A stretch of 64,000 nt of DNA from Karalla daura (lineage: Eukaryota > Chordata > Actinopteri > Chaetodontiformes > Leiognathidae): positions 5,832,273-5,896,272 of the forward strand of contig CM055205.1 of NCBI GenBank assembly GCA_029224185.1, given 5' to 3'. The notes beneath the pieces are model-generated. The model saw nothing but the letters and a program-made list of their open reading frames with translations. It had not been told where the DNA came from and ran no database searches. Made by a program: the position numbers and the translations under genes. Within the stretch, counting starts at the first letter, position 1. Every line of letters starts with the position of its first letter. Positions 28,556 through 41,075 of the stretch are shown in pieces.

Positions 28556-31240
28556 ATGGTTGGTGCGCTGCTTGGCGACAGACTGCCGCTGGTTTTATCT
28601 CTCTCTGAATTACACGCATCCCCTGATTCAGCTGCTAGCTATGCCGCCACAGTTAGCTTAGCTTTGAACCGAGCCTACCTTATCATACGCTAGCAACGCT
28701 TAGCTTCACATTTAGCTGATGCAAGATGACAACAACAGGATGGAGAGCTGTCAAAATGCCGAGATGAACGAATAAACCGTGTATTCACAACTGCCCTGTC
28801 ATTAATAAGCCACTACCGGCTTGTTTTCTATTGAAATACGTCACAATGGCCTGTTGCTGTTGCCACATCTCATCTTCAATGGAAGTGTATCGAATAACAC
28901 TTCTCGTTTGTTAGATAGTTGAAAAGTCCGTTAACGTTTACTCCTCCCCACAGAAACCTATCCTACTGCAGGGCCATGAGAGGTCCATCACTCAAATCAA
29001 GTACAACCGGGAGGGAGACCTGCTCTTCTCTGTTGCCAAAGACACAGTGAGTCCATGCTGTGGTTGAGATGCGCTCTGACTCCTGCCATTGTTGTACTGT
29101 GTGGCTTTGGATCTCATTTAACCGGCGCCTCTGTTGTATCCTCTCAAACTGTAGGTCGCCAACGTGTGGTACTCTGTCAACGGGGAGAGGCTTGGCACCT
29201 ACAATGGACACACAGGAGCTGTGTGGTGTGTCGATTGTGACTGTATCCCTTTCCAAGCTGTATGACTGTATATGGTTGGTGTTGTGTTGCTTGATCCAGT
29301 GGCTGCATTGATAGCAGATCATATATGTGGAGTTCCTTTACCCGCCTCCTCTCAGGGGACACTAAAAACGTTCTGACAGGATCGGCCGACAACAGCTGCA
29401 GACTATGGGACTGTGAGACCGGTGGGTAGAACCAAATTATTTCAGTGTGTTTACGCGGGACAGTGTGTACAGATTTTAGTGTGTTGACTTTGAACTGTCC
29501 ACCACTGGTGATGCTGCATCTGCTCACCCCTCTGCCTCCGTCGTTCTGTGCTGCGCAGGTAAACAGCTGGCCCTGCTCCACACCAACTCTGCTGTCAGAA
29601 CGTGCGGCTTCGACTTCAGCGGCAACATCATCATGTTCTCCACGGACAAGCAGATGGGTTACCAGTGCTACCTGAACTTCTTCGACCTGAGGGATCCCCA
29701 GCAGATCGGTACGAAGCCCGGAAACGCGACGGCCGATGTTGTCTTTTTGTAGGCTCAGTGTGGAGCGATAAAGCTTATTGTGTGTATCTGCTTTACGTCG
29801 TGATATCCAGTGAGAAGTACTTAAGTTTTGAACCGTAGGAAAGATGTTTATTGATGTGTGATGCATGGGTTATGGATGAACTGTTAACAAGTGGACAATT
29901 CTAAGTACATCTGTTGTGAATGCATATCCATGTTTGACCAAGGAAAGGCCAAAAGAATGTGGCCAATTGCAGTACAGACCACCGCCTACTGTAGCCTGAA
30001 CCGTCCGCTTAAATTCAGGACACCCGGAACACATTGGAAACCAGGTGTAAACGGACTGGCTTGAGGTCGCTCATCATTGTGTCTGCTCTAAGTGATGAAA
30101 TTTCTCTTTCTCTCATATGGCAGAGGACAACCAGCCCTACCTGTCTGTGCCTTGCAGTGACCACAAGATCACCAGTGCCGTGTGGGGACCCCTGGGAGAG
30201 TGTGTCATCGCTGGCCACGAGAACGGAGAGATCAACCAGTTCAGTGCCAAGGTGGGACACACACAGACTGTTCACGAGGCACCAGTTGTAATGATCTATA
30301 TGAGTGAAAGGCAAAGTTTGGGGAACATTTTCATGCTTTGCCAGAGGATAGACAGATGTACTTAAAGACGTGAACATTTTTGTGGGTGATGTTTGCGGAC
30401 TAGTCTGGAGAAATCCTGAAGAAGATGAAGGAGCACACCAAGCAGATCAATGACATCCAGACTTCACTGGACCTCACAATGTTCATCACTGCCTCCAAAG
30501 ACAACTCTGCCAAGGTGGGACCACAGCAGCAGTGGCATTAAAAAACGGACCTCAAAACATGTTCCTCGCATTTGTTCAGTTTTTCATCTCGCACGCTTTC
30601 TCTGTCCCTCTCAGCTGTTTGACACCACCTCTCTGGATCACATCAAGTCTTTCAAGACCGAGAGGCCTGTCAACTCCGCCGCCATCTCGCCCATCATGGA
30701 TCACGTAAGTAAAGACTCCAGACGTGCAAACCCCTCATCGCAGTCGCCTCTCAACCCCAACCTCTGACACCTGTGGTGTTTGGGATTTAGGTGGTGATGG
30801 GAGGAGGTCAGGAGGCCATGGAGGTCACCACCACCTCCACCAGGATCGGAAAGTTTGAGGCCAGGTGAGAAAAGTGTTCATTCTTATGTTGCACATTGTT
30901 CATATGTGGGGACCTGTAGGGGTAGCGGGGTCTCCGTGGTAACCTGCCACTCCTCCCTCTCCTCAGGTTCTTCCACGCTGCCTATGAAGAGGAGTTTGGA
31001 AGAGTCAAGGGTCATTTCGGTCCCATCAACTGCGTGGCGTTCCACCCTGATGGCAAGAGGTGAGGCTGCTCGGAGCTGCAGCGTCTTAAACCGTGCTAGT
31101 CAAAATGTCTCTGTATCGCCGCTGACATGTCTCCTGCACTTGTCTGGTTTGTCCACAGTTACAGCAGCGGAGGAGAGGACGGATACGTCAGGATTCATTA
31201 CTTCGACCCACAGTACTTTGACTTTGAACTGGAGGCGTAG
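28556..31240 (+). CDS. eif3i: Eukaryotic translation initiation factor 3 subunit I
   Basis: This is a WD40 beta-propeller subunit of the eIF3 complex, which binds the 40S ribosome during translation initiation. The 11 exons are 28556-28558, 28954-29046, 29155-29242, 29356-29421, 29559-29708, 30124-30251, 30404-30514, 30615-30704, 30791-30864, 30967-31059 and 31159-31240. All are GT-AG and join to 325 aa, exactly the human length. The protein starts MKPILLQGHERSITQIKYN and has WD-type repeats such as VANVWYS, CRLWDCE and the C-terminal GHFGPINCVAFHPDGK with YVRIHYFDPQYF. Exon 1 codes for only the initiator methionine, with a phase-0 intron directly after ATG. A poly(A) signal, AATAAA, lies at 31421-31426, giving a short 3' UTR. 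Confidence 0.98.
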
Positions 31241-31445
31241 ACGACCAGGCCCCTCCGACCCCCTACACAGCTTCAACTAACACAGTCCCGTCAGGAAGAA
31301 GGACCTGCCCACCTCTGCTCCTTGCCCTCACCAGAGCCGATAGTACGTCGGCGCACAGGTCGGGCTCGATCGGGCAGCCACCGATCAAATCCAGCCTGTA
31401 CACCTCTCTGACTAGCTTCAAATAAAGGAAACCTGGTCAGAGGAG
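31241..31445 (+). terminator. eif3i: eif3i 3' UTR and polyadenylation signal
   Basis: AATAAA at 31421-31426 lies 181 bases after the stop codon. It is the first canonical signal downstream and fits a compact housekeeping 3' UTR. Cleavage is expected 10-30 bases later. Confidence 0.7.
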
Positions 31446-33215
31446 TTGACTGGATCTCTGAGTGTGGTGATTCCCCCCCCCCCCCTAACATCTCTTGGAT
31501 ACTGCTTCGGTGGAAAAAGGAGTGGTTTTGCTTTTTTGTTCCCTGGATCGGCTTATCTTTCCTGACTGGACTGGACTCCCTGCTTCCTGGTGTTTATTTA
31601 ACCCAATTCTACCAACGTGTAGAATTTGACTCGATTGATATATTTTCATTTGTAAACCATTCCACCACAAGTCACCATAAAATTTACTGAAGTCAAATCT
31701 TGTCTGTGGTCTGTCCAACTCTCATTCACTTAAAGAGGTGTGACACTATCATATGTAACTAGCAGAAAATTCTCACTAGTGATGGGAATGTTAAATCAAC
31801 TCTTCTTTGTTGCTATAGTCCCAGATAGCCAATGATATGTGAACACCAACACACTGCTTTCATACATTTGCTTTCTTTACCCTCAGGATGTGTAATTGCA
31901 ACTTGAAGCACAAGTGCATCAGTTTTCTTTAATATATGAAAAGCATGATTGTGGCCATTTAAATAAGATCAAAAATACAAAATATCTAACACTTGTGTCC
32001 CAGCATCCAGCTCTGCAGTGGTTCACAACCCATTCACACTTAAAACACGGGGAAAAATGGATAAAACAGGAATAAAAGGTGGGTCTCATTGTCACAGGTT
32101 GCCAGTTGGAGCAATAGTGTAACATCCACCCTGGGGTAGACTTCAAATTGCCGTCTTTTTGTCTGAAACAGTTAATGCCATTGCAGGACTGGACTCCCCA
32201 TCTTCTTACCACTGTATCTCAGTGAACCACACATGCATAATAAACTACTTTATTATTATTCACACAGCATCAAATGAACTAACTCACCTTGTTTATCCCT
32301 TTGCAGGGATTTTTACTACAACCCACATTGAGTAAAAGTTTGTGCCTGTAGTGTAGAAAGCCTCTGTCAATATCTATAGACATAACACCCTCTGGTGGTA
32401 CCTGGAGAGGAGAGGCAATTCACATAATGGCATTTCAAGAGGCTTTTGAGCTACCCTCCATACGCTGTATCAGTGTTAACAAGGCTAATTTACTGTACTC
32501 GGCACACAACGAAACTCAGAGCTCCTGAGCTCTGATGGCCGCCCTGATGCATTTAATATCCACCAATCCAAACATTTGCCAACTTCATGATCATCATCTG
32601 CAAAAAGACTGTAGGATGGATTTTGACCTGCCCAGCAGGTGAAGAGGCAGGATGCATGGACACAGGCCCGATGGAGCTCAGGGCCCTGATGTGACCATTC
32701 AGTTCTAACCTGCTTTTGCCCACAGAAGCACCTGCTGCCACCTTGCACATTGAACACCTGCACCTAAGCCAGCACACTCACTGTCATAGCAGTAGTAAAC
32801 TCCAAGTAGTGCTCTCCGATGAGGCACCATTTCCCAGCAAGTATGTCCACTTCTTCTTGCTCCTCTCAGGCACTAGGAAACCCATGTCAGCCCAGAGGCT
32901 GGTGTAGCAAACCATGTTCCTGTGATTTAGTTCCATTAAGGTTACTTCTCACTGACCTAAAAGTACCTGTGTTAGAGGCCAATATCAGTTATTTCTGGAC
33001 ATAAGTGAACACCCTGAAAATAGAACAAGTGGAGGGCAAATCCTTTCAAGACACGGGCGTGTCAAGCTCTTGCCTGCGTCTCCATGCATTATCTCACCCA
33101 CCTAGCACCCAGTGATGATGTGAAGATCTGCCCGACTCTTATCCCAGCCCTCACTCTTTCTTTCACCCCCTCAGGCAGCTCTCATTAGTGCCTCACACTC
33201 TCCACGTCATGTTTT
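31446..33215. other. eif3i-marcksl1 spacer, no gene seen
   Basis: No exon frame or RNA gene was recognised. In human, FAM167B, LCK and HDAC1 occupy the corresponding interval; nothing resembling the HDAC or SH2/kinase domains appears on either strand. Confidence 0.5.
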
Positions 33216-33335
33216 CAGACCATCGGAGGAAACCGGAGCACTGGGCGAAAACCCGCATGCAATGTGAAAAATCCCTCCAGGATTTGAACCGGGACCCTTT
33301 CATGTTTTCAGGCGACAGTGCTACTCACTAAGGCA
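33215..33335 (-). repeat. Common teleost interspersed repeat, reverse copy
   Basis: The order 'catcggaggaaaccggagca', 'gaaaacccgcatgcaa', 'ccaggatttgaaccgggacc' and 'aggcgacagtgctactcact' is the reverse complement of the family's 5' half, as in the better forward copy at 55465-55660. It is decayed and non-coding. Confidence 0.75.
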
Positions 33336-33517
33336 CAGCTCTGCCCAAACCCGAGCTACACAGTGGCCACGGTCCAGTCTTCTGTCGCGGCGCACAATAA
33401 GACCCGATTATGCGTATGGATGCGGGCTTTTGGCGCTCGCAAGCCTCCCGGTGAATACGGGAGCAGAGTGGAGACCAGACAATGGGCGGTCGCCATCTCT
33501 GCAGCTGCACCCAGCGG

Positions 33518-33531
33518 CCACCAGGTGGCAG
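33518..33531 (+). promoter_or_regulatory. CTCF-like motif between eif3i and marcksl1
   Basis: CCACCAGGTGGCAG matches the established CTCF core closely on the + strand. Its orientation is opposite to the motif at 7656-7673, so the two point away from each other. Occupancy is inferred from the motif only. Confidence 0.55.
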
Positions 33532-33605
33532 GGTGGGCTCACTTGTGCCCGGCTGGAGCCTCCAAATCTCTGCAGACCCCCGTCGCTGCTTTGAGAGGCT
33601 GCACA

Positions 33606-33611
33606 CCCCCC

Positions 33612-33642
<31 letters not shown>

Positions 33643-33646
33643 ACAC
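33606..33646. repeat. C23 homopolymer followed by (AC)n
   Basis: An uninterrupted cytosine run passes directly into a short AC dinucleotide run. Such junctions are prone to replication slippage and sequencing error. Confidence 0.9.
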
Positions 33647-33649
33647 AGC

Positions 33650-35285
33650 GCTGAACAGGGCCAGCCTCACTTATAGCAGCACGCCTTGCAAAGCAAACGA
33701 CGACATCCAGAGCGAAGATACGTGGGAAAGCTTCGCTCCCACAGGGCGAGCCATTAATATTTTACAGCTCACCGTCCCTGCTGCAGGCGTACATCGCAGA
33801 GACATGGCGGATTTGCACCATTTGGCCATTTAGGCACTGGTTCCTCTGGATTGGCTCCATGCACGACGCCACTTCATCATGAGATAAATCTGAGGTCATC
33901 AAATGGTCTGTGCCGGGAGGTAGAGCTATATGAATTGCGGAGCCGCAGCGTTGCTTCAATAATTCAGAAATTGTTTGAAAGCTGGCCCCGAGCGCATCCC
34001 GCTCATCATGTCCCCGTGAGCGCAGCGTAGGTTGGTTGAGCTACGGCGCACAGCCCTGCCAGCTTCTGGGAGCCATGTTCAGGAGGCCACCTCCATCAGG
34101 AGGCCACCTCCATCAGGAGGCCACCTCCAGCAGGAGGCGGTGGGGTAGGCGTGCAGGGTGAGGGTGTAGTGATCAGAGGACTACTGGAGGGAGGCAGGGG
34201 GCCCGGGGTCACTGTGTTAGTGTGATCACTTGCCTCCGACCCAGTCATCTACAGCGTGTGGGCGTTTCTTGTGTCATCCACAATGAGCGGCGTGACAGAA
34301 TCAGATGATATACTGTCCCTTTTTTTTTCTCCCTTTTTTTTTATAGTGCGGCCAGGCCCGCGTAGGATAATGGGTGAAATAAAACTTTAATGACACCATT
34401 GAGGGAGATTTTCTCATACAGGCCGGGCACAACGCGGAGCGGATCTTTAAAGATTACACCTCCTCTTCGACACAATGGGCGTATCAGTCTGGGTAACCCG
34501 TGCTGATTAACAGCCGCTATAGCCACAGGTGGCAATTAAGGGAGATGGTGAAATGTAGCGCGAACGGTGGCGAACTAACCTCGGTGATGTCAGCCACATA
34601 GATAAATGCAGCCCAAAACGTTGGCAGCGACCGCTCCCGCTCAGTCCAGATCACAGTGAAGCCCCAGAGTGTGTTCAGTTGGACAAGGGCACACCTTATT
34701 GCTCATAACATTTTATTTGTGAAACGATTCTCATCTCCTCTCGTATAGGTTTGTACCATGTCTCTATATTTTGAGCACTATATTGTGAGTACACGTTTGT
34801 TCTCAAGGAGCCAATGTAACCTTGCAAATTTCCATACGGTTTTCTATGTTTATCTCTGCAATAAGCTCGCTTTAAAGTTAGGTGCTGAAGCCGAATATGG
34901 AGGGAAATGGTGCTGCTGCTATAAATTTGAGCCTTCGCTGAGGATCTGTTGAGCCTCTAAGCTTCTACTCAGTGACTGGATGAATGAAAATGTCTTTATT
35001 CCTGGCCATTTGTAAACACTATGAGTCAGTTGCTATAATGTGGTCGACATTGACCGATAGCGTCAGGCACCTTTCTTCCAAAATGTAACACGCTCTGTAT
35101 TACCAGTTATTCCCATTCGATGGCTTCTTTCACCAGAAACCTGATTACGTGGCTTATTCCAGGCACATCACCTTCGTGCTACAGTGTTTCATGCGTATGC
35201 TTGTCATAACGTGGAGTGTAGCCTTGGCCCAGTGACCTATGCTGTGTGAATGGCGAAAGTGCTGCACTCCAAATAACATGAAGAC
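33650..35285. other. Region downstream of marcksl1, possible regulatory DNA
   Basis: No gene was seen. The stretch 33740-34060 and the stretch 34340-34650 are non-repetitive and of CNE-like texture, with TTAATATT, CAATTAAG and ATTAA motifs. A short tandem repeat lies at 34079-34138. Conservation is untested. Confidence 0.3.
34079..34138. repeat. 17 bp tandem repeat, about 3.3 copies
   Basis: The unit 'caggaggccacctccat' is repeated head to tail, with one unit ending 'ccag' instead of 'ccat'. The two halves of the unit are partly complementary (GGAGG/CCTCC), so it can fold back. Confidence 0.9.
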
Positions 35286-35289
35286 ACGT

Positions 35290-36154
35290 CAACGGGCAGG
35301 TAACCAACATTTATTTACCATTATCAACTTTACAATAAAACCAGTAACATCTGTCAACATTAGCAAAATAAAGAACAGAAATCAGTCCAATGTATTTACA
35401 GAGACAAAGCAGATTCAGGCTCACACACGACAGATAAACAACTCTGCTTCATATCAAACCGCAACAGTGAACATAGCAAGCTTAAGTGTTCTTTTTTTTT
35501 TCATAGTAAGGTAAAAATCAAAGTCGTCTATTTTTTTTTCTTTAAACAAACAAGTAATAGCTTCTCTGAATCTTTAAGATGGTTCTCTATAATACACCAC
35601 AAAATACTTCAAATTTGGGTTAAAATATAGGAATGTAAAAAGTTGGCGAGTCTCTTTAATTTTCTTGATTTTGTTTTGTTTTTTTCTTTTTCTCTACTCA
35701 ACAGTCATTTCAAGTGGTGGTGGTGTCCTAGTATCTGATCTAGCTTCGATCCCTCGGCGAGGAGGTGTCTCGACTCCATCCGTCTCCATCCATCCATCCA
35801 TCCATCCATCCTCCCTTCCTCCATCCCTACTTCGTGGTGTTGTTAGCTCGCACTCTAGCCATTAGAATCCACATCGCGACCGACCCACAGCCTAACACTC
35901 AGTCCAGGTCCAGACGTCGAGCAGTAACCAGGGAAGTGATCTAGTGAATCTAGTCTGTCGTCTTGTTATCATGACGAAAAGTGGCACGTCAAAGGAGTCT
36001 CTCACATACATGTGTATATATTTACATATACATATATCCATATACATATGTATACATATACACATATATATATAAATATATATATATTCTCTTAAATTTT
36101 CTCTCTCTCTCTTGAAAAACAGTTCACCCAGTTCATTGTGAGCTTCAGGTACAA
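35290..36154 (-). other. marcksl1: marcksl1 3' UTR with poly(A) signal
   Basis: On the minus strand AATAAA occurs at 35315-35310 (read as TTTATT on the + strand), about 840 bases after the stop codon. The interval includes a (CATC)n run at 35786-35811 and a TA-rich stretch at 36010-36092. Confidence 0.6.
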
Positions 36155-37815
36155 TCACTCTTTCTTTTCAGAGGGAGCGGGGGTCGAGCTGCTCTCCTCT
36201 GTGGGTTTTGTGGCCTCGGGGGCCGGAGCGGCGGCCTCCTTGGCCTCCTCCTTGGGGGCCTCCTCTTTGGCCGCCTCCTCAGCCTTCGGGGCCTCGGCGG
36301 CGGCAGCGGCGGGGGCGGCGGCAGCAGCAGCCTCCTCCTTCGCCTCCTCCTTCTTCTCCTCCTCTGCGGGAGCGGCGGCTCCGTTCTCGGCGGGCTTCTC
36401 CTCGGCGGGGGCCGCGGCGGCGGCGGCGGCCGCCGCCTCCTCCTTCACGGCCTCGCTCTTCTTGCTCTTCTTCAGGTTCAGCTTGAAGTTGAAGGACTTC
36501 TTCAGGGAGAACTTCTTCTTCTTCTTCTTGGGGGTCTCCTTGGCCGCGGCCTCGCCCTCGGGCTTGGCCGCCTCCCCGTCTGCGGCGGGCGCCGGCTCGA
36601 TGGCGTCGCCCCCTGCGCTGGCCTCGGGCTCCTTGGCCGCCTCGGCCGACCCGTTGGTGGCAGCGGCGTCCCCCTCGGGCTTTGTGGAGACGTCGCCGTT
36701 GGTCTTCACGTGCCCATTCTCCTGTGGAATAAGAAGAGATCAATCGGTTGACTAGAGCTGCACCGCCTCGCGCAGAAAAACAAGTTCACCCCGCAGAAAC
36801 CTCTTTGCACGGGCATGAAACATCGAATTGAGCGGTTTTCGACGTGCAAAGCTCGTTTCTTCTCAGACAATCGTCGTGCTCATCAATTAACCACCGTGTC
36901 GACGGCTGGGAGGCGACGCCTTGCAGTACCCGGATCAGCCGATAGGCGGCGACCGGGTCGCAGCCAGACGGCGGCTCAACAAAGACCGGAGCGGAGCTCA
37001 TCCGAGCGACAAGGGAGAGGGGGGGGGGGGGGGGGGGGGGAAAGAATAACCACACTTGACGCCCTTTCCCCCACCACATTAATACGCCGTAAACGCAAAG
37101 AAAACCAAACGCCATTTTAAGGAAACTCCCCCGGGCAGGGGAGGGGTTTTTTTTTGCGTGTGTCACTTGATGAATGCAATTAGTCAATTTACACTCGTAT
37201 TGGTCCAGTAATGATATCAAGTAGTAGGAGCAGCCGCGGTTGTAGTAAATGTGACTCATCGCACTTGTGTGAAAAGCAGGGGAAAGTCCCGGTGTGTGTG
37301 TATATGTGCGTGTGTGACATAGGTGAGCAGACAGGCTCGTGTTTTACACAGGGAGGAGTAGTAGACGGACTGCTCAGCCTGCCTACGTGCTCCCGAGCAC
37401 CCCCCTCCTCCTCCCCCCCCCCCCCCCCCCCCTTTCGTTGTGCGGATTTTGGGCAACACCTCAGTCACAAATAAACACTTGCTTGAGCCATCGACACCAA
37501 AACAGACAGAATCTAGTCACAAACGGCGTCGTTTGGGTTTTTTTTCCCTCTCAGGTGTTTTTTTTTTTGCTCTGTGACCAGCAGGATGCTACTAGCCCCA
37601 CCTGACCTGCCCTAAAATGTCCTCACAAGTTCTAAGCTGAATTTAGGATAAACTCGCGTTTTCATGACAGAAATTCAACTTTTTTCGAGGCAAACTTGAA
37701 CTCTGTGGCCGTGTTGAGTTACCTGTCCGTTGGTCTTGACGGCTGCAGCATCAGCAGCAGCGGCAGCAGCGTTTCCCTCCGCGGCCACATTTCCTTTGGA
37801 TGCCTGGGAGCCCAT
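36155..37815 (-). CDS. marcksl1: MARCKS-like protein 1 (MARCKS-related protein)
   Basis: This is an actin- and calmodulin-binding PKC substrate attached to the plasma membrane. It has two coding exons on the minus strand, 37815-37723 and 36721-36155, giving 219 aa (human 195). The N-terminus MGSQASKG is an N-myristoylation signal. The intron splits the conserved MH2 segment KTNGQ/ENGHVKTNGD, as is usual in the family. The basic effector domain is at about residues 96-119: six lysines, then FSLKKSFNFKLNLKKSKK. It keeps two PKC-type serines but lacks the third, found in the 'SG.SF' segment of canonical MARCKS proteins. The rest is alanine/glutamate-rich and disordered, with runs of up to nine alanines. 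Reading frames on the opposite strand across exon 2 are shadows. Which teleost paralogue this is (a or b) cannot be told from the window. Confidence 0.95.
36722..37722 (-). other. marcksl1: marcksl1 intron 1 with long G and C runs
   Basis: This 1001 bp intron has a minus-strand donor CAG|GTAACT and an acceptor ending CACAG. It contains G22 at 37019-37040 and C20 at 37413-37432 (plus strand). Read on the minus (transcript) strand these are opposite: a C run after a G run. No other feature was recognised. Confidence 0.8.
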
Positions 37816-38220
37816 TGTCTTCTGTACTGACTTGACGCGGCTTCTAAAAGCAAATTAAAAAGAAAAACTTAAAAAAGAGTGGCTCGAAGTTAATCCAACC
37901 CCAGGGCGAGTTAAGTATCCAGCGGTGGAGTGAGGAAAAGAGTGGCTTTTTTCTCTTGTTCAGACGGCAGCTACGTCCCCTGGGCTCCTGAGCACGGACC
38001 TGTCAGCCTGCTAGAGAGAGACCCTCTGAAGACAGCTCTGGGTGAACGCAGCCCTTCAACATCCAGCAGGTTCAAGGCCCCGCCCCCAGGCGGGACCCGC
38101 CCAATTCTAACCAATCACAGACCCCGTCAACGCAGCTCTGACCAACCACCTCGCACTCTCTAATTGTCCCCGCCCCCCACAGGACCCCCAGCAATGAGAC
38201 CAATTCAGTGCGATTGATTC
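37816..38220 (-). promoter_or_regulatory. marcksl1: marcksl1 promoter and 5' UTR
   Basis: Upstream of the start codon (higher coordinates) lie GC boxes at 38077-38087 (GGCCCCGCCCC) and 38168-38178, and CCAAT motifs at 38101-38105 and 38111-38115. This fits an SP1/NF-Y-type promoter. The transcription start probably falls between about 37870 and 38060. The region ends where composition turns AT-rich. Confidence 0.55.
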
Positions 38221-38670
38221 TACTGTTTTATAAGCATGCGAGCAGTAAGAATAACACAAACATAGTACCAAGTTACAAAGTGAATATCGCATACTTTCGT
38301 CACCTAGCTTTGATTGTTTGAATCCTCAGTCAAATTTCTATATCACCTTGTGTGTGTGTTGACCTGAAGACTTGCCTCATCACACACTCACTGGGTGGGG
38401 AGAACATTAGCACTAATGGAAGTTGCTCTAAACATCTAACAACCAACAGGGATCAATATGTGAGTTAATTTTTGTAACTTTATTCACTTACAACCACTGC
38501 TATTTCTGTACATATAACAGTGGGGCTGTTGCACACTAAGTTTTTCACATTATATTTAAGTTTGGCTTTCTCATTCACATGATCTGGAATGTTTTTGCAT
38601 ACAGATCATGTGTGTTTTTATCCCCAAGAAACCAATAAAATATCAGTATGTCCATTCATCCATATCTCTC
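38221..38670. other. Start of right gene desert, no feature seen
   Basis: AT-rich sequence without an exon or recognised repeat, between the marcksl1 promoter and the (GTCT)n array. Confidence 0.4.
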
Positions 38671-38671
38671 C

Positions 38672-38768
<97 letters not shown>
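38672..38768. repeat. (GTCT)n microsatellite, about 24 units
   Basis: A nearly perfect tetranucleotide array. The reading frames across it (Cys-Leu-Ser-Val or Thr-Asp-Arg-Gln repeats) are artefacts. Confidence 0.97.
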
Positions 38769-38769
<1 letters not shown>

Positions 38770-41033
38770 GTCTGTGTTTAGTGGTTTAACTCCACAGCAT
38801 GAGAGAGTATGAGAGCATGAGACCATGAGGATAAAAGGTAGCACTTTCAACCATGGAGCATCAATTACTGTTGATTTTCTTCACCAGTTGTCTCATTGTA
38901 TTTGTCATTGTCAACCATGTATCCTCAACATACCTTTGTTTACTTCAGTGTCACTGAAGACGGAAGTCATAATCATAAAAAAATCAAAATCATTCTCTGT
39001 CCACTCACTAGTCATAAACTGATGTATCAGGCCTAGTTTCCTGTAAATGCTCACTCTGCTGCAACGCTTTTGTTCTAATTTTGTATTGTATTGTGAATAA
39101 TGCAGATATGACAAAAAAAAATGCCTATCCTAAACATTCCTAAATGTGTATTGTTTCTTCAGAAAGTCACACACCACCATCTCTTAGGCATTTGAACACA
39201 GTGATTCATAATGGTCATGAGACTTGTGGTCATGGTGTGTCAGATGTAACTGCAAAGTATGAGACCGTTGACAGGGCACGGGGCAAGAGCTGTCACAGTG
39301 ACTGGACTCACACAGGTGAAGAGTCAAGTAACGAGAGCAGAAAATGTGGATTTTAAAATGTCTGGTTCTCGGGTGTTTCTAGCCCTTCACGCCGGGCACA
39401 TCCTTCCACTCGCCACCCTTGTAAGTGGGGTTGGCTCAGTAGTAAAATAGTGTTCCTTTTGTCATACAATGGTGAATGAGAGCGTAATCTGTTGCACAGT
39501 ATTGTGCATGCTCACAGTGAGACTTCGGTTTTGTTGGGTTTTTTTGGGTGATCTGACCGGGGAACAGGACCTACGTTGGGCAAACAGCATGTCACGCTGT
39601 CTTCTAATGGCTCCATGACTGGATTTGTTGTTCACTTCCGCTATGTCAACAACATACCAGGAGCAAAATATGTCAATGTGATGATCATGCACATTCCACC
39701 TGATCATTTCTCCCACACACATTCCTCGCAACAGCTGTTAACGCTGCGCAAAATCAGTTTGTGTCGAACAGACTTCAGTGTTCAATGCCACAAATGATCT
39801 TTACTGCGACCAATCAGCCTAATTGATTTTGCGAGACATGGGAACGGAGGAATGCATGTCAGCAGCCGGTCTCGATGCAGGGTCCACCCGCTCGCTACCT
39901 TTTACATAAGTCAATCAAGTTTATCTAAATCAGTGTGGCTGGGTGGAGGGTACTCTTGCCTACTTGGCACTGCTCTTTATTCAGTTATAAGGGAAAAAAC
40001 AAATACTTCTTTTCAGAAACATGTAACTTACAATTTAATGGGGCTGTATCAATGCAGTATTATGAGAATGAAACAGGTATCATATATTAAATATGTAGCT
40101 CTGCACAAGGTAATTTCCCAAACTATTTAACAGTTCCTTTAATATTCTGCTAGATCAGCCTCCAGTTTTCTTAATGGACCTCACTTTGCATTGCCAGCCT
40201 AACATGCCTACCCCAAACTGTTGCCACACTGTTAAAAGCTGTTAAGTCTGCAGTATCATAGTGTGCTCTGGCATTAGTATTTCCTGAAAACTGGAACTGA
40301 GGGGCCTGCGGCCAAAATGACGAGAACAGCGCCTGGACTAGAAAGTGTAAAGGTGTTCGTACAGTCTCGGTTTCGTTTCTTGAATTTTGCTGAAAGTGTG
40401 CAAACTTCTACACAAGGAGAAATGTGTCAAGGATGATTTATCTTTTAGACTAGCTTCACAAAACCTGAATGATTACATTGCTGGAAAGACTGATGGTTCT
40501 TTGGCATTTTATTGCCATATTTGGTTGACTGATGTTTTTTTTTTTCGAGCAGCCAAATGCGAGACATTACTGCAGCACTTCTTCTCTCTTGACTGTATTC
40601 CGGTGCATCGGAGCCTTTTCCTCTTCCCCTCACTTACTTTCTGTGTGGTTTGCCCTCGCTGTGCTTGCCTCAGAGCAGTCACACTGAAGGGACAACCTTT
40701 TCTCACACACGTATCACGCTGTATCTATCTAGCAGCCTTGTAAATGTCATAATAATGTGTCCACTGTGTACTGTGGAATGCCTGGCACGCAGGCCCTCCC
40801 GTCTCCTCAGGCCATCTTCCCCCAGTGAATGGGCTTCTTCAGCCTGCCTGAGGTAACTCGGCCGTGGGGGGAGAGGCAGCGAGCGAGACGCCATCATGCT
40901 TAACTTTTACATCAAGCGCTCCTTTCTCCTTCCACCATGAAAAACCGGTGTCTGTGTTACGCCAGTGTCGAAGGCAGTGACGAGGCACAGGCTCATCATC
41001 TCCTCATCACCGCACTTGACACTTTGCTCTGTG

Positions 41034-41075
<42 letters not shown>

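Noticed and set aside
29709..30123. Possible C/D snoRNA in the eif3i intron (GTGATGA near 30092)
   Set aside because: No matching D box (CTGA) at suitable distance before the exon, and no terminal stem.
33270..33300. tRNA B-box-like 'ggatttgaacc'
   Set aside because: It is part of the reverse copy of the common fish repeat; no A box and no cloverleaf at tRNA spacing.
36138..36755. 205-codon plus-strand frame rich in Ala/Ser
   Set aside because: It is antisense to marcksl1 exon 2. The minus strand gives the myristoylated, effector-domain protein with proper splice sites, so the plus frame is a shadow of GC-rich alanine codons.
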